Part shown: positions 22,447 through 31,382 of the stretch, piece after piece
How positions within the stretch are numbered: position 1 is the first letter of the stretch
Layout of the letters: each line of letters opens with the position of its first letter
Source of the DNA: Mayfieldus sp963740555
GTDB taxonomy: Bacteria > Actinomycetota > Thermoleophilia > Solirubrobacterales > 70-9
Reading direction: 5' to 3'
DNA: 64,000 bases
Assembly (NCBI GenBank): GCA_963740555.1
Contig: CAVUES010000005.1
Location: forward strand, 248,001 to 312,000
Translations under genes and position numbers: made by a program
Notes under the pieces: generated by a model
The model's input: the letters and a program-made list of their open reading frames with translations, nothing else
What the model was told of the DNA's origin: nothing
Databases searched by the model: none

Positions 22447-23619
22447 TTGTGCCTGGCTTCCACGGAACAACAGTCGCAGCGAGCGGGTGCCGTCGACAAT
22501 AGCTCGGCGCGGTTACGCCGCTATCGGGTGAACATCCAAGCGGAGCTGGATCGCGCCGCCGTATACCAGGCGATGGCAAGCGCCGAACGCCAACCCGAAG
22601 TGGCCCGCAGCTTTCGAAGGCTCGCCGAGACCGAGAAGCGTCACGCCAAGTTCTGGAGAGGGCAGCTCGCCAAGGCGGGCTCGAGGGAAGCACCGCAGAG
22701 GCCAAGCATCCGCGCGCGGCTGCTGGCCCGCCTTGCAGAGCGGTTCGGCAGCAGACTGGTCCTCCCGGCCGCTGCATCGCTGGAGAAGGCCGAGCAGGAG
22801 ACCTACGAGCATCAGCCGGAAACGGACGGGACGAACATCCCGGCCGACGAGCGCGAGCACGCGCGCGTTCTCGACGCCGCGGTGCAGGCGTCCACCGCTC
22901 GAGTCACGGCGAGCATGCTCGCGCGCATGCTCGGCCGCCGCCGGGGAGTGAGCGGCAACGCGCTGCGGGCAGCGGTGCTCGGCGCCAACGACGGTCTCGT
23001 CTCAAACCTCAGCCTCGTCATGGGCGTGGCCGGAGCGGGCCTGTCCAGCCGCACGATCCTGATCACGGGCGTGGCAGGCCTACTTGCCGGGGCGTTCTCG
23101 ATGGCGATGGGTGAGTGGATCTCAGTGCAGAGCTCGCGCGAGCTGCACCAGCGCCGACTCGATCGTGAGGCCGAGGAGATCGCTACCGATCCCGAACATG
23201 AGCTCGCCGAGCTGACCACTCTCTACCAGCGCAGGGGGCTCACCCCCGACGAGGCGGGCCGGCTCGCAGGGCGGGTGATGAGCAGCGAGCAAGTCGCGCT
23301 CGAAACGATGGCCCGCGAGGAGCTCGGATTTGATCCAGACGAGCTTGGCGGCTCCGCGTGGGTCGCCGCTATCGCTTCGTTCGCGCTATTCACGATCGGT
23401 GCAATCGTCCCGGTAATCCCGTTCGCGCTCACCGGCGGCGATGCGGCGGTGGCGCTCAGCCTGCTGGCAAGCGGATTGGCGCTACTCGGAATCGGCGCCG
23501 CGATCACCCTGCTCACCGGGCGAGGCGCCTGGCGCTCGGCAGTCCGCCAGCTGGCAATCGGGTTCGGTGCGGCTGCAGTGACCTACGGGGTGGGCTACCT
23601 CGTTGGCGCCGCCGTTTAG
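22447..23619 (+). CDS. VIT1/CCC1-family iron/manganese transporter with N-terminal ferritin-like domain
   Basis: The 390-residue protein has an N-terminal ferritin/rubrerythrin-like domain (about 30-165) with di-iron ligands in AELDRAAVYQAMAS, ETEKRHAKFW and EREHARVL. The C-terminal VIT1/CCC1 domain follows: AAVLGANDGLVSNLSLVMGV, the MAMGEWISVQSSRE metal-relay loop, a charged cytosolic segment and three more helices. Such fusions store or export Fe2+/Mn2+. TTG 22447 is the longest start; the true start may lie within the next 27 codons. It lies just outside the right island end. Confidence 0.88.
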   Translation: MCLASTEQQSQRAGAVDNSSARLRRYRVNIQAELDRAAVYQAMASAERQPEVARSFRRLAETEKRHAKFWRGQLAKAGSREAPQRPSIRARLLARLAERFGSRLVLPAAASLEKAEQETYEHQPETDGTNIPADEREHARVLDAAVQASTARVTASMLARMLGRRRGVSGNALRAAVLGANDGLVSNLSLVMGVAGAGLSSRTILITGVAGLLAGAFSMAMGEWISVQSSRELHQRRLDREAEEIATDPEHELAELTTLYQRRGLTPDEAGRLAGRVMSSEQVALETMAREELGFDPDELGGSAWVAAIASFALFTIGAIVPVIPFALTGGDAAVALSLLASGLALLGIGAAITLLTGRGAWRSAVRQLAIGFGAAAVTYGVGYLVGAAV

Positions 23620-23737
23620 CTCAGCTACAAGGCTGGCTGCCCCGAGGAATCCTTATGCCACTCGGAGGAGGGCGGCCTTTGTGACTCCGGCGTGCTGAGC
23701 TGGACCGCCGCCAAAGGGCTGACGCTAGGATCGGGTC

Positions 23738-24010
23738 ATGTGTCGAAACATCCGCACCCTCTACAACTACGAGCCGCCCGCGACCGAGGACGAGGTCCGA
23801 GCGTCGGCGCTTCAGTACGTCCGCAAGATCAGCGGCTTCAACACACCGTCGCAGGTCAACGCGGAGGCGTTCGATCAGGCCGTTGACGCCGTCGCGGAGA
23901 CCACGGCGAGGCTGCTCGACGCGCTGGTGACCAAGGCGCCGCCAAAGGACCGCGAGGTCGAGGCGGCCAAGGCGCGGGCCCGGGCGGCGCAGCGGTTCGC
24001 GGCTGCCTAA
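23738..24010 (+). CDS. DUF2277 family protein
   Basis: The 90-residue protein starts MCRNIRTLYNYEPPATEDEV and has LQYVRKISGFNTPSQVN, the signature of DUF2277, a small actinobacterial/proteobacterial family of unknown function. It is mainly helical with an Ala/Arg/Lys-rich tail. The conserved N-terminal MCRNIR, with a Cys at position 2, is present and supports ATG 23738 as the start. Confidence 0.88.
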   Translation: MCRNIRTLYNYEPPATEDEVRASALQYVRKISGFNTPSQVNAEAFDQAVDAVAETTARLLDALVTKAPPKDREVEAAKARARAAQRFAAA

Positions 24011-24020
24011 TAGTCCCAGC

Positions 24021-24410
24021 TCAGTCGCTCCACCAGCCCGGGATTATTTCGCCGTCACCCTCGTGACGGGCGCCAACCGCGATCAATTCGAGTCCATCGG
24101 GCCCGGCCTCGAATTGCCGGGTCACCCCTGGTGCGACGCGGATCGCATCGAGGATCTCGACGTCGACGATGTCGTCGTCGAGCTTGACGCGACCTGAGCC
24201 CGCGAGCACGACGTAGACCTCCTCCGCGTTCTCGTGCTTGTGCGCGAACCCTTGTCGCTTGCCCGCCTTGACCCGAAGGTGGCTGACCCCGGTGTGCTCG
24301 GCTTCGAGGTCGTCGTTGGCGAACCGAGCCTCCTGAACTTCAGCGAATCCGAACTTGGGTGCTGAGTCCTCGACTTCGGTGAGCTTCTTGCGTGTGTAGG
24401 GGGTGGTCAC
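24021..24410 (-). CDS. Cupin-domain protein
   Basis: The 129-residue protein is a single small cupin. Motif 1 is around GKRQGFAHKHENAEEVYVVL (HxH...E) and motif 2 around IRVAPGVTRQFEAGPDGLEL, though the motif 2 His is not obvious. It could be a metal-binding isomerase or sensor; the substrate is unknown. ATG 24410 is preceded by GGAAAGGAGGTCACGG, a strong ribosome site. Confidence 0.82.
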   Translation of the reverse strand: MTTPYTRKKLTEVEDSAPKFGFAEVQEARFANDDLEAEHTGVSHLRVKAGKRQGFAHKHENAEEVYVVLAGSGRVKLDDDIVDVEILDAIRVAPGVTRQFEAGPDGLELIAVGARHEGDGEIIPGWWSD

Positions 24411-24497
24411 CGTGACCTCCTTTCCGGCGCTTTTCCGTCGCCTGTTCCGCGGCCCACCGCCGATTGATCTGGCTGACGGCCAAGCAGTCGCCGCCCC

Positions 24498-24830
24498 TCA
24501 GCGATGAGCCTGGTGGTGCTCGTCCTCCGCGACGGTCCGCTCCGCCCAGGGAATCGCCTCGAGGCGCTGGTCGGGGATCTGCTCGCCGCTCTCGATCGAT
24601 ATCCCGTAGGTGCCTTTGGCAAGCCGCTCCTCGGCCCGCTCGATCGCGGCCAGGTCGGCGCGCAGGCCCTCGGCGATCCCCTCGTCGACCTCCCGGTCGC
24701 TCAGTCGCGTGGCGTCATCGGCTGGGTCAGGAGAAGGCTCCGGCTCGTTGTCGCTCTGTAGATCCGCGAGCGAGCTTTCGATTCGCTCGCGTTCGCGCTG
24801 CAACAACTCGCGGGCCCGGGACTCGTCCAT
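24498..24830 (-). CDS. DksA/TraR-like protein without zinc-finger cysteines
   Basis: From ATG 24830 (MDESRARELLQRERERIESS) the protein has 110 residues: an N-terminal coiled coil and a C-terminal region GTYGISIESGEQIPDQRLEA that aligns with DksA zinc-finger segments (normally GTYGxCxxCGxxI) but has no Cys at all. DksA/TraR proteins bind the RNA polymerase secondary channel with ppGpp or stand-alone. The missing Zn ligands resemble Zn-independent DksA variants, but here all four are lost. The frame is open upstream, but those codons look non-coding. Confidence 0.75.
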   Translation of the reverse strand: MDESRARELLQRERERIESSLADLQSDNEPEPSPDPADDATRLSDREVDEGIAEGLRADLAAIERAEERLAKGTYGISIESGEQIPDQRLEAIPWAERTVAEDEHHQAHR

Positions 24831-24914
24831 CCACCCATCATGGCGGACGATCGGCGGCCGTGCGGCCAGGGTGGGGCCTGGCTTCCGCCGGTCAGCGGGT
24901 CCCAAGTCGCGCGA

Positions 24915-25550
24915 TCACGAGCGCCGGGCGGCGCCGAGGATGTGCGGAGTCGCCAAGATCACGACGGGCGAGGGTCGAAACGGGAAGCGTCGGCAGCGCT
25001 CGATCTCAAACCCCGCCCGCTCGATAGCGGCTTTCGTGTCCCGCGACGCGTGACACCCCCCGGCCACCAGCGGCCAGAAGGTTCGATCGGCGACGCGCTG
25101 AGCACGCGAGAAGCCGCGGCCGTTGGCGACCACGTGCTCGAGGAAACGCAGCTCGCCTCCGGGTCGCACGACGCGCCGCAGCTCGGTCAATGCCGCGGAT
25201 TGATCTTCGACCGAACAGAGCACGAAACAGGCAACGCCGGCATCGAACGATTCCGATTCGGCCGGCAGGTTCTCGGCGACGCCGTCCACCACCTCCACCT
25301 CGACCGGTGCATCCTTTGCCCTCTCAATGGCCTTCTTGCGCAGAAACGGCTCAGGCTCGACGGCCAATAGGTGGCTGACCGAGGACGGATAGTGCTCGAA
25401 GTTGTGGCCGTTGCCGGCGCCGACCTCGATCACTCGGCCGGACAATCCGGCGAGAAGCTCCTCTCTGAGAGGACCCACCTCGTCCTCCTCAGAGGCCGTC
25501 AGCCTCTCGTAGACGCGTGCGAAGATCGGGTGGTGGACCTTTGCGGTCAT
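24915..25550 (-). CDS. Class I SAM-dependent methyltransferase
   Basis: The 211-residue protein has SAM motif I VIEVGAGNGHNFEHY at about 40, acidic LLAVEPEPFLRK, a GVAENLPAESESFDAGVACF region and VLCSVEDQSAALTELRRV. It resembles the UbiE/METTL7-type group, acting on small molecules or lipids. ATG 25550 overlaps the upstream remnant stop (TGATG), so it may be translated by coupling from the broken monooxygenase gene. Confidence 0.82.
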   Translation of the reverse strand: MTAKVHHPIFARVYERLTASEEDEVGPLREELLAGLSGRVIEVGAGNGHNFEHYPSSVSHLLAVEPEPFLRKKAIERAKDAPVEVEVVDGVAENLPAESESFDAGVACFVLCSVEDQSAALTELRRVVRPGGELRFLEHVVANGRGFSRAQRVADRTFWPLVAGGCHASRDTKAAIERAGFEIERCRRFPFRPSPVVILATPHILGAARRS

Positions 25551-25777
25551 CAGGGTGCGGGAGACTGGTCCGCTGTCGGGTCATCGATCCGTGCCCCGCG
25601 ATCGGCCCGCGCACCCACCTTGTAGCGGTCGATGTCGAAACGACGCGTGCGCTGCCAAAGGCGCCAGGTGAATCCGGGCCACCAGACGATCGCCATCCCC
25701 AGCCCCGAGAAGCCGGCGCCGATGATCGCTACGCGAGCGCGTTCCGGGGTATCCGACTCCGCCTGAGACCGTCCCAT
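25550..25777 (-). pseudogene. Flavin-containing monooxygenase with large internal deletion
   Basis: The 75-residue frame joins an FAD-binding start, RARVAIIGAGFSGLGMAI, directly to WWPGFTWRLWQRTRRFDIDR, which is the C-terminal end found in actinobacterial flavin monooxygenases/Baeyer-Villiger enzymes. About 400 or more central residues, including the second GxGxxG and NADPH site, are absent. The frame is preserved across the junction. The Rossmann strand alone cannot be catalytic. Confidence 0.7.
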
Positions 25778-25837
25778 TCCACGGCCAGTATGGGCGAACC
25801 GGCGCTGTAGAGGCTCTGGCGCTCTCGACCCGGCGGA

Positions 25838-25875
25838 AAAAGAGCCGAGCCGCCGGTGGAGGCGGCTCGGCTCGA
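25838..25875 (-). terminator. Rho-independent terminator
   Basis: The minus strand has GAGCCGAGCCGCC-TCCACC-GGCGGCTCGGCTC followed by TTTTT, 26 bases after the stop of the gene at 25901-26332. Confidence 0.88.
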
Positions 25876-25900
25876 TGGAGGTGCGTCTATCGATCAGCGA

Positions 25901-26332
25901 TCAGTCGCTTGACTGATCTTGGTCGTGATTCAGCTTCGCGGCCGCCGAGACGCAGCGGCTGAAGGGCGTTCCCTTCTCCCCCTTCACGTGCTTCTTGCTC
26001 TCCCCCGCGCAAGCGGTCCGCGGGTTGTTCGTGCTGCCGTTGGCCAGCTTGGCCATCGCGGTGACGCACTGCGAGAACGGCGTCCCCTTCTGGCCATCGA
26101 CGTGCTTCTTGCTCTCGCCCTGGCAGTAGAAGCCATAGGCCTTCGCCTTGGCTGGCAGGCTGGCACTCGGCCCCGGGGTCGTCTGCGGGAAGTGCGACTT
26201 GATGTTGCCGGGGACGTGCGATGTGCCCTGGTTGTCGGGCGGGGTATCGCTGGGCTGGCCCGCCGCTAGGGCGGGTGCCGCGCATAGAGCCAGCGCCCCG
26301 ATCAGGACTGCGATCTTGCTGAGAAACCTCAT
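25901..26332 (-). CDS. Small secreted protein with two Cys-bearing tandem repeats
   Basis: The 143-residue protein has a signal peptide (MRFLSKIAVLIGALALCAAP, cleavage near ALA-AG), a Pro/Ser-rich linker, and two tandem repeats of about 27 residues: CQGESKKHVDGQKGTPFSQC and CAGESKKHVKGEKGTPFSRC. Each repeat has two Cys, suggesting a disulfide per unit outside the cell. I do not know a function for this repeat. It is followed by a strong terminator. Confidence 0.75.
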   Translation of the reverse strand: MRFLSKIAVLIGALALCAAPALAAGQPSDTPPDNQGTSHVPGNIKSHFPQTTPGPSASLPAKAKAYGFYCQGESKKHVDGQKGTPFSQCVTAMAKLANGSTNNPRTACAGESKKHVKGEKGTPFSRCVSAAAKLNHDQDQSSD

Positions 26333-26592
26333 TTTGCCTCCTTGGCGACGGTGGCCCGATCGTCCGGGTCCGTTTGTCTATGCCCCGCTTGCGGCGGGGG
26401 GTTCGCGTTCTGAAACCTGCGTCTCGGGGGTGTAAACGGGGAAACCGGTGCGTCGTCAGGACCTAAGACGGCGATTTCAGCTCCGAATAGGTCCTGACGA
26501 ACCGGCTCAGGCGTCGTTCCAGTCCAGAAGGGACAAACGAATGACCGACAACCGATCACCGGATTGGCTCCAGGCATCGATAATGGAAAGGC

Positions 26593-28008
26593 ATGAACGA
26601 GGCGGCGCTGCGCGGAATTGGCCACCCGAGGACGGGAGCGCTGCGCCTGGCATCGGACGCCCGTCTCGTTCGCATCGCGGTGCGAGGAGAGCGGCGGGCC
26701 TTCGCGGCGATCTTTCAGCGCTACCACCAGGAGCTCTATCGCTACTGCCGGGCGATCCTCGGAAGCGAGGAGGAGGCCAGCGACGCGCTTCAGAACACGA
26801 TGGTCAAGGTCATGCGGGCGCTTCCCGGAGAGAGCCGGGAGATCGCGCTTAGGCCATGGCTCTACCGGATCGCCCACAACGAGGCGATAGCTCTGCTTCG
26901 CCAGCGGCGCGACAGCGCGGAGCTCAGCGACGAGATCGCCGCCGGCGCCCCGCTGGAGCACCGGGTTCAGGAGCGCGAGCGGCTGCGGCATCTGGTCCGC
27001 GACCTGCGAAGCCTTCCCGACCGCCAGCGGGGCGCGCTGGTGATGAGAGAGCTGAACGACGTCAACTACTCAGCGATTGGCGCCGCCTTCGGGACATCGT
27101 CCGCAGTCGCGAGACAGACCGTCTACGAGGCCCGAGTCGCCCTGCAAGAGATGGCCGAGGGGCGCGAGATGAGCTGTGACGTCGTGAGACAAGCGCTGTC
27201 GGATGGCGACGGTCGCGTGCTGCGCGGCCGCAGGCTGCGTGCCCATCTGCGCGGGTGCGAGGGATGCCGCGACTTCCTCGAGGGGATCCGGCAGCGCCGG
27301 GCCGACCTGCGGTCGCTGGCGCCGGCCATGCCCGCGGCCGCGGCGGCCGGGCTGCTGCAGAGCATCGTCGGCTCTGGCCATGCCGGCGGCGGGGCCGGGT
27401 TGCTCGGCTCGATCGGAGGCGGCGGCAAGGTGCTCGCGGGCTCGGGGGCTCTGAAGGCCGCCGCAGCGGTCGCGGCGACGGCGACGATCGCGGTCGGCAC
27501 GGCCGATATCACCGGCGTGATCCATCCGCCCCTGATCGGAAGGTCGAGCAGCCCCTCAGCTCCGACTGCAAGCCCGGCTCCGGCGGCTCCGGCTGTGGGT
27601 GCCGGCTCCCGGGGCGCCAGCGGCGCAAGCGCCAAACCTGCAGCCGGCGGTTTGAAGGCCAAGGTCGGGAAGGGAACCAAGGCGTCGGCGAACTCGCCCG
27701 GGCACAGCAAGGCAGGCCACGATCATTCGAAGGGCGCCACGGCTCCCGGCCACACCGGCTCGAACCCGAGCGGCACACGCGGCAATTCGGCGTTCGGCAA
27801 GAGTCATGCTCCGAAGAGCCCGCCCAAGGCGACGAAGAGCAACGCGCCGGTCGCCGGGGCGAACGCCCAGGCCACCCATCCCAGCCACCCGGCTCATCCC
27901 AGCCACTCGAGCTCGAAAGCCGGCTCGACCAAATCGAAGCCGGCGCCGCCTGCCCTACCGCCGCCGCCGGCTCCGCCCGCGGGCAGCGGCAGCCCACACG
28001 GCCCCTGA
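26593..28008 (+). CDS. ECF sigma factor fused to zinc-binding and membrane/extracellular tail
   Basis: The 471-residue protein has sigma region 2 (about 35-100: FQRYHQELYRYCRAIL, RPWLYRIAHNEAIALL) and region 4 (about 130-185: LPDRQRGALVMRELNDVNYS). After that comes a zinc-anti-sigma motif H218-x3-C222-x2-C225 (HLRGCEGCRDFL), a weakly hydrophobic segment at about 280-308, and a long Pro/Ser/His/Lys-rich tail. Usually sigma and anti-sigma are separate; here the anti-sigma-like part is in cis. ATG 26593 is preceded by GGAAAGGC. Confidence 0.85.
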   Translation: MNEAALRGIGHPRTGALRLASDARLVRIAVRGERRAFAAIFQRYHQELYRYCRAILGSEEEASDALQNTMVKVMRALPGESREIALRPWLYRIAHNEAIALLRQRRDSAELSDEIAAGAPLEHRVQERERLRHLVRDLRSLPDRQRGALVMRELNDVNYSAIGAAFGTSSAVARQTVYEARVALQEMAEGREMSCDVVRQALSDGDGRVLRGRRLRAHLRGCEGCRDFLEGIRQRRADLRSLAPAMPAAAAAGLLQSIVGSGHAGGGAGLLGSIGGGGKVLAGSGALKAAAAVAATATIAVGTADITGVIHPPLIGRSSSPSAPTASPAPAAPAVGAGSRGASGASAKPAAGGLKAKVGKGTKASANSPGHSKAGHDHSKGATAPGHTGSNPSGTRGNSAFGKSHAPKSPPKATKSNAPVAGANAQATHPSHPAHPSHSSSKAGSTKSKPAPPALPPPPAPPAGSGSPHGP

Positions 28009-28027
28009 TCCGGCATCTGCCCCCGGT

Positions 28028-29593
28028 CTAGGGCAGGGTCGTCGACTGCGGGACGTCGGGCGAGGTGTCGATGTCGAGGTAGCTGTACCCCCCCGGCCAC
28101 CGGTCCTGGCCGGTGAGGCGCCCGCCGCAGCCGCTTCGCATGTCCTCGCAGTCGAAGCGCGAGCCGTCGGCAAGGTGGAAGTCGAGGCGCGACGGGTGGT
28201 AGAAGGAGAACACGTTGCCGTCCTGCTCGGGGTCGATGGCCGCCTCCTCCCCATCGTGGCGCCAGCGGTCGGTGAGTAGTCGCGCGTCGGCTTTCGGATT
28301 TCCCTTCACGTACTTGTCGAACCAGGCCGTCGTGTACCAGGCGATCTCGTCCGCCCCGCGCAGGCTGGCGCCGAAGGCCTGGTTGGGAATGAAGCTGAAG
28401 TCGAGATGCGACCCGCCCCGAATCACGATCTCGCCGCTGTCGATGCCGTGCATTGAGTACTCGTCCGAGGCCAAGGACTTGCAGGCCTGGCCCTCGTCCT
28501 CGGTCGGCGGCGTCCCCTGCTCGTAGCGCTGTTCGACCGCGGCGCAGTCGGTGTCGCGGGGATCGGAGATGTTCGGCGTCGGCGGGAGGAAGTAGTCGGC
28601 CGACATCCCCAGCGCCGGCTTGCCGTGTCCGGCCGCGAGCTGCGGCGTCATGTCGGTGCGGTCCTCGGGGTGGGCCGGGCAACCCGCCTCGCCGGGCGGG
28701 AAGCTTCCGTTGTTGGTGCCAGGTGAGGGCTGGCTGAGGTTGTCCCAGGCGACGATCGCGTCGACCCGCGGGTCCCACTGGCCGATGTAGGAGACGCCGG
28801 CGGCGCCGTATGAGTGCCCGGCGAGCCCGAACCGCTTGCGGTCGAAGAGGCTCCAGAGCGGGTTGTAGCCGGCGTCGAAGCCCTCGGCGACGCGGCGCGC
28901 CTGCTTGGGCGCGTGGCTGGTGCCGGTCGAGCAGGAGCTCTCAGGTACATACGGATGCGACGGCGTCGAGAAGAAGAAGTTGAGCGCGTCCTCGGTCCCG
29001 TCGAAGAACGGGCGCCCGTCGGTCTGGGCCGGGAAGCCCTCGTTTCGGTCGGCCCCCTCGCCGAAGGTGTCCGACTGGCCCTGGCCCTGGGGGTCGAAGG
29101 TGAGCACGACATAGCCCGCCTTGGCGAGCGTCTGGGCGGCGTACCAGTACATCTGCTCGTCGGCCTGCACCGAGCCGTTCGTGATCACGATCCCGGGCCG
29201 TTTGGCCGGGCCGGACCTGGTCGCCCACACGTGCCCGGACAGCGTCGCTCCGTCGCGGGCGGTGAACAGCACCGGCTTCACGACGCCGTAGCCCTTAGGG
29301 CCCCAATCGTTGAGGCGAATGTCGCCCGCGCAGCCGTTGCCGAGGTTCCAGCAGAGGTCGCTGAGGAACTCCCGCTCCGGGTCCTTGGCCTCGGCCTGAA
29401 GCGCCGCGGCCTGTGACTGCATGCTGTCGGCGACCAGTTGCGCCTGGTACTGCGGGGTGTCGTAGATCGTCTGGCGCTCGAGGGTCTTGGAGTAGTTCTC
29501 TGCTTCGACGCCCGGGTCCAGGGCGGCGCGTGCAGATGGAGCCAGGATCGCCAGCAGCGTGCCCGCCGCGAGCAATGCCCGTAGTGCCGCCAT
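28028..29593 (-). CDS. Secreted alpha/beta hydrolase, esterase/peptidase-like
   Basis: From ATG 29593 (GGGAGAG upstream) the protein has 521 residues and a signal peptide (MAALRALLAAGTLLAILAPS). The alpha/beta fold shows GIVITNGSVQADEQMYWYAA, FDPQGQGQSDT, and the nucleophile elbow FGLAGHSYGAAG (Ser in GHSYG). Several Cys suggest disulfides. The family resembles dienelactone/S15-type hydrolases; the substrate is unknown. A CTTGTGC-N4-GCACAAG palindrome lies about 140 bases upstream of the start, as for the neighbouring hydrolase gene. Confidence 0.78.
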   Translation of the reverse strand: MAALRALLAAGTLLAILAPSARAALDPGVEAENYSKTLERQTIYDTPQYQAQLVADSMQSQAAALQAEAKDPEREFLSDLCWNLGNGCAGDIRLNDWGPKGYGVVKPVLFTARDGATLSGHVWATRSGPAKRPGIVITNGSVQADEQMYWYAAQTLAKAGYVVLTFDPQGQGQSDTFGEGADRNEGFPAQTDGRPFFDGTEDALNFFFSTPSHPYVPESSCSTGTSHAPKQARRVAEGFDAGYNPLWSLFDRKRFGLAGHSYGAAGVSYIGQWDPRVDAIVAWDNLSQPSPGTNNGSFPPGEAGCPAHPEDRTDMTPQLAAGHGKPALGMSADYFLPPTPNISDPRDTDCAAVEQRYEQGTPPTEDEGQACKSLASDEYSMHGIDSGEIVIRGGSHLDFSFIPNQAFGASLRGADEIAWYTTAWFDKYVKGNPKADARLLTDRWRHDGEEAAIDPEQDGNVFSFYHPSRLDFHLADGSRFDCEDMRSGCGGRLTGQDRWPGGYSYLDIDTSPDVPQSTTLP

Positions 29594-29734
29594 TCGGTAG
29601 CGCTCTCCCACGCCTATACCCCTGTCGTTCGTCGTTTGGAGCCGGCGGGCCACCCCAATGGGCCCGTCGCGCGGGCAATCTACTTACGGCGCTCGTGCGG
29701 ATCAATGGCGAACCGACGAACTTCGCCCCAGCTG

Positions 29735-29752
29735 CTTGTGCATCCGCACAAG
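29735..29752. promoter_or_regulatory. Operator-like palindrome CTTGTGCATCCGCACAAG
   Basis: This inverted repeat lies upstream of the hydrolase gene starting at 29593. It shares both its half-sites and a gatcaatg block 36 bases to the left with the copy at 31383-31400. Probable regulator binding site. Confidence 0.55.
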
Positions 29753-29811
29753 CTCGGGTGCCGCGGCGCCGCCCGAAATGGGCTGCCCCGCTATCTCCCA
29801 CTCCTACGCGA

Positions 29812-31263
29812 TCAGTGGTGGAAGAAGAACCGGAAGTGAGGCCTCCCGATCTTGCCCAGGAACGGGATCAGGTTGTCGATGAAATCGTTGTGCGGGCTGG
29901 CGGCGCTGGGATCGTTGTGGGCGTAGGTGCTCTGACGATTGATCAACGTCAGCTTGCTGTCCGGCACACCGGATTGATGGGCGAGGATCTTTGCCGTGTC
30001 GAGCACGCCCTGACCGCCGAGCGCCGCCCCGAAGGCGTAGATCGGCACCTTCACCGCGTTCCCGTGGATCGCGTGGACGTCGAGGATGCTCTGCGCCGGA
30101 TTCGCATTTCCGTCCGCAACCGCGCCCGAGTCGATGGTGAGGCGCATCGGGTGGTACCAGGCGCTGCCGTCGATGCCGGGCAGGCCCTTGCCGCAGAGCA
30201 TCGCCGCGTAGCGCTGGATCGGGGTGATCGCGCCGTTTGGGACCCACCCGCGGGGATTGCCCGTGGTGGCGATCTGCCCTGCGTGCACCTGGGCGGCAAT
30301 CAGGTTCGCGGGAGAGCTCGGAACACTGGTCGCAAAGCCGAACTGCGCCTCGTTGGTCGGCAGGACTCCCGCCGGCAGCGGCGGCTTGAGGTTGGCCGGG
30401 AGTAGCGGGAAGCTGTAGCCAAGCGAGGGGCCGTTGGGGTCGTACACGGTTCCGCAGGCACCGGTGGCGGAGAAGAGCCCCAAAAACGGGGAAGGGATGC
30501 CGCCGAACGCCAGCCATGGCGAGCTGGTCTGCAGGCTCTGCAGCGACTGGGTCGCCTGCTGAGAGGTGACCGGGACCGGGTTGCTGCCACCGTCGATGTA
30601 GACGAGGCCGGAGAGGTCCTTCGCCCCCGCCTTGCCGTTGAAGTCCCAGGTCGCGTAGGCCGTCGTGATCGACCCGCCGAGCGAGTGACCGCCGAGGACG
30701 ACCCTGCGCCCGAACCTGTGGGCCGACTCGACCACGCGGTGCAGGTCCTGGATCTCCACGTTCATGCCCCAGCCGCGGCCGAATGCGACCGACGAATCGG
30801 GGATCAGCTGGAAGTGGTTCGTGATGCTCGGGTTCGAGAGCCAGCCGAGGTAGTAGTCGAAGAGCTGCTGCGAGTTCGCCTGGCCCTGCTTGAACTTGTC
30901 GAGCACCGACTGATCCTCGAGCTGGTTCTCGCGGCGCTCGACCGACCAGACCTGCCAGCGGCCACGAGTCAGGTTGACGATGTCGTCGGCGAGCGGGCGG
31001 AAATAGCCGGCGCCGGCCGATGTCCCCGGGTTGAGGACGAGGATGTTCCTCGCGAACGGCGATCCGATCTTCAGCACCCCGACGCGGTCGAGGTTGTCCG
31101 GAGTCGCGGGGTCGTTGAACCCCTGCATCGAAGCGAAGCGCACGCAGTGGGTCGAGAACGGGCAGCGGTTGAGCCCATTTGCCGCGGCGCTGGAGGCTGC
31201 AGACCCCGCAATCGCAAGGCCCATGACAATGGTCAAGGCGAGCTTCCTGCTCTTCGAACTCAT
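29812..31263 (-). CDS. Secreted alpha/beta hydrolase (lipase-like)
   Basis: From ATG 31263 (GGAGGAG upstream) the protein has 483 residues with a signal peptide (MSSKSRKLALTIVMGLAIAG, cleavage near SSAAA-NG). The nucleophile elbow is VVLGGHSLGGSITTAY and the oxyanion region ILVLNPGTSAGAG. A late HNDFIDNLIPFLGK suggests the catalytic His in AHNDPSAASPHND. It is paired with another secreted hydrolase downstream (28028-29593), and both share the upstream palindrome. The substrate is unknown; an extracellular esterase/lipase role is likely. Confidence 0.78.
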   Translation of the reverse strand: MSSKSRKLALTIVMGLAIAGSAASSAAANGLNRCPFSTHCVRFASMQGFNDPATPDNLDRVGVLKIGSPFARNILVLNPGTSAGAGYFRPLADDIVNLTRGRWQVWSVERRENQLEDQSVLDKFKQGQANSQQLFDYYLGWLSNPSITNHFQLIPDSSVAFGRGWGMNVEIQDLHRVVESAHRFGRRVVLGGHSLGGSITTAYATWDFNGKAGAKDLSGLVYIDGGSNPVPVTSQQATQSLQSLQTSSPWLAFGGIPSPFLGLFSATGACGTVYDPNGPSLGYSFPLLPANLKPPLPAGVLPTNEAQFGFATSVPSSPANLIAAQVHAGQIATTGNPRGWVPNGAITPIQRYAAMLCGKGLPGIDGSAWYHPMRLTIDSGAVADGNANPAQSILDVHAIHGNAVKVPIYAFGAALGGQGVLDTAKILAHQSGVPDSKLTLINRQSTYAHNDPSAASPHNDFIDNLIPFLGKIGRPHFRFFFHH

Positions 31264-31382
31264 GTCGTCTCCTCCGTGAACGCCGTGAACCAGCGAGCCG
31301 CGGGGCGGGCTCCTCGAAGCACGCACGCTAATGCCCACCCCCGGGTCGATCAATGACGCTCTGACGAATTTGGCGCGGGCCG

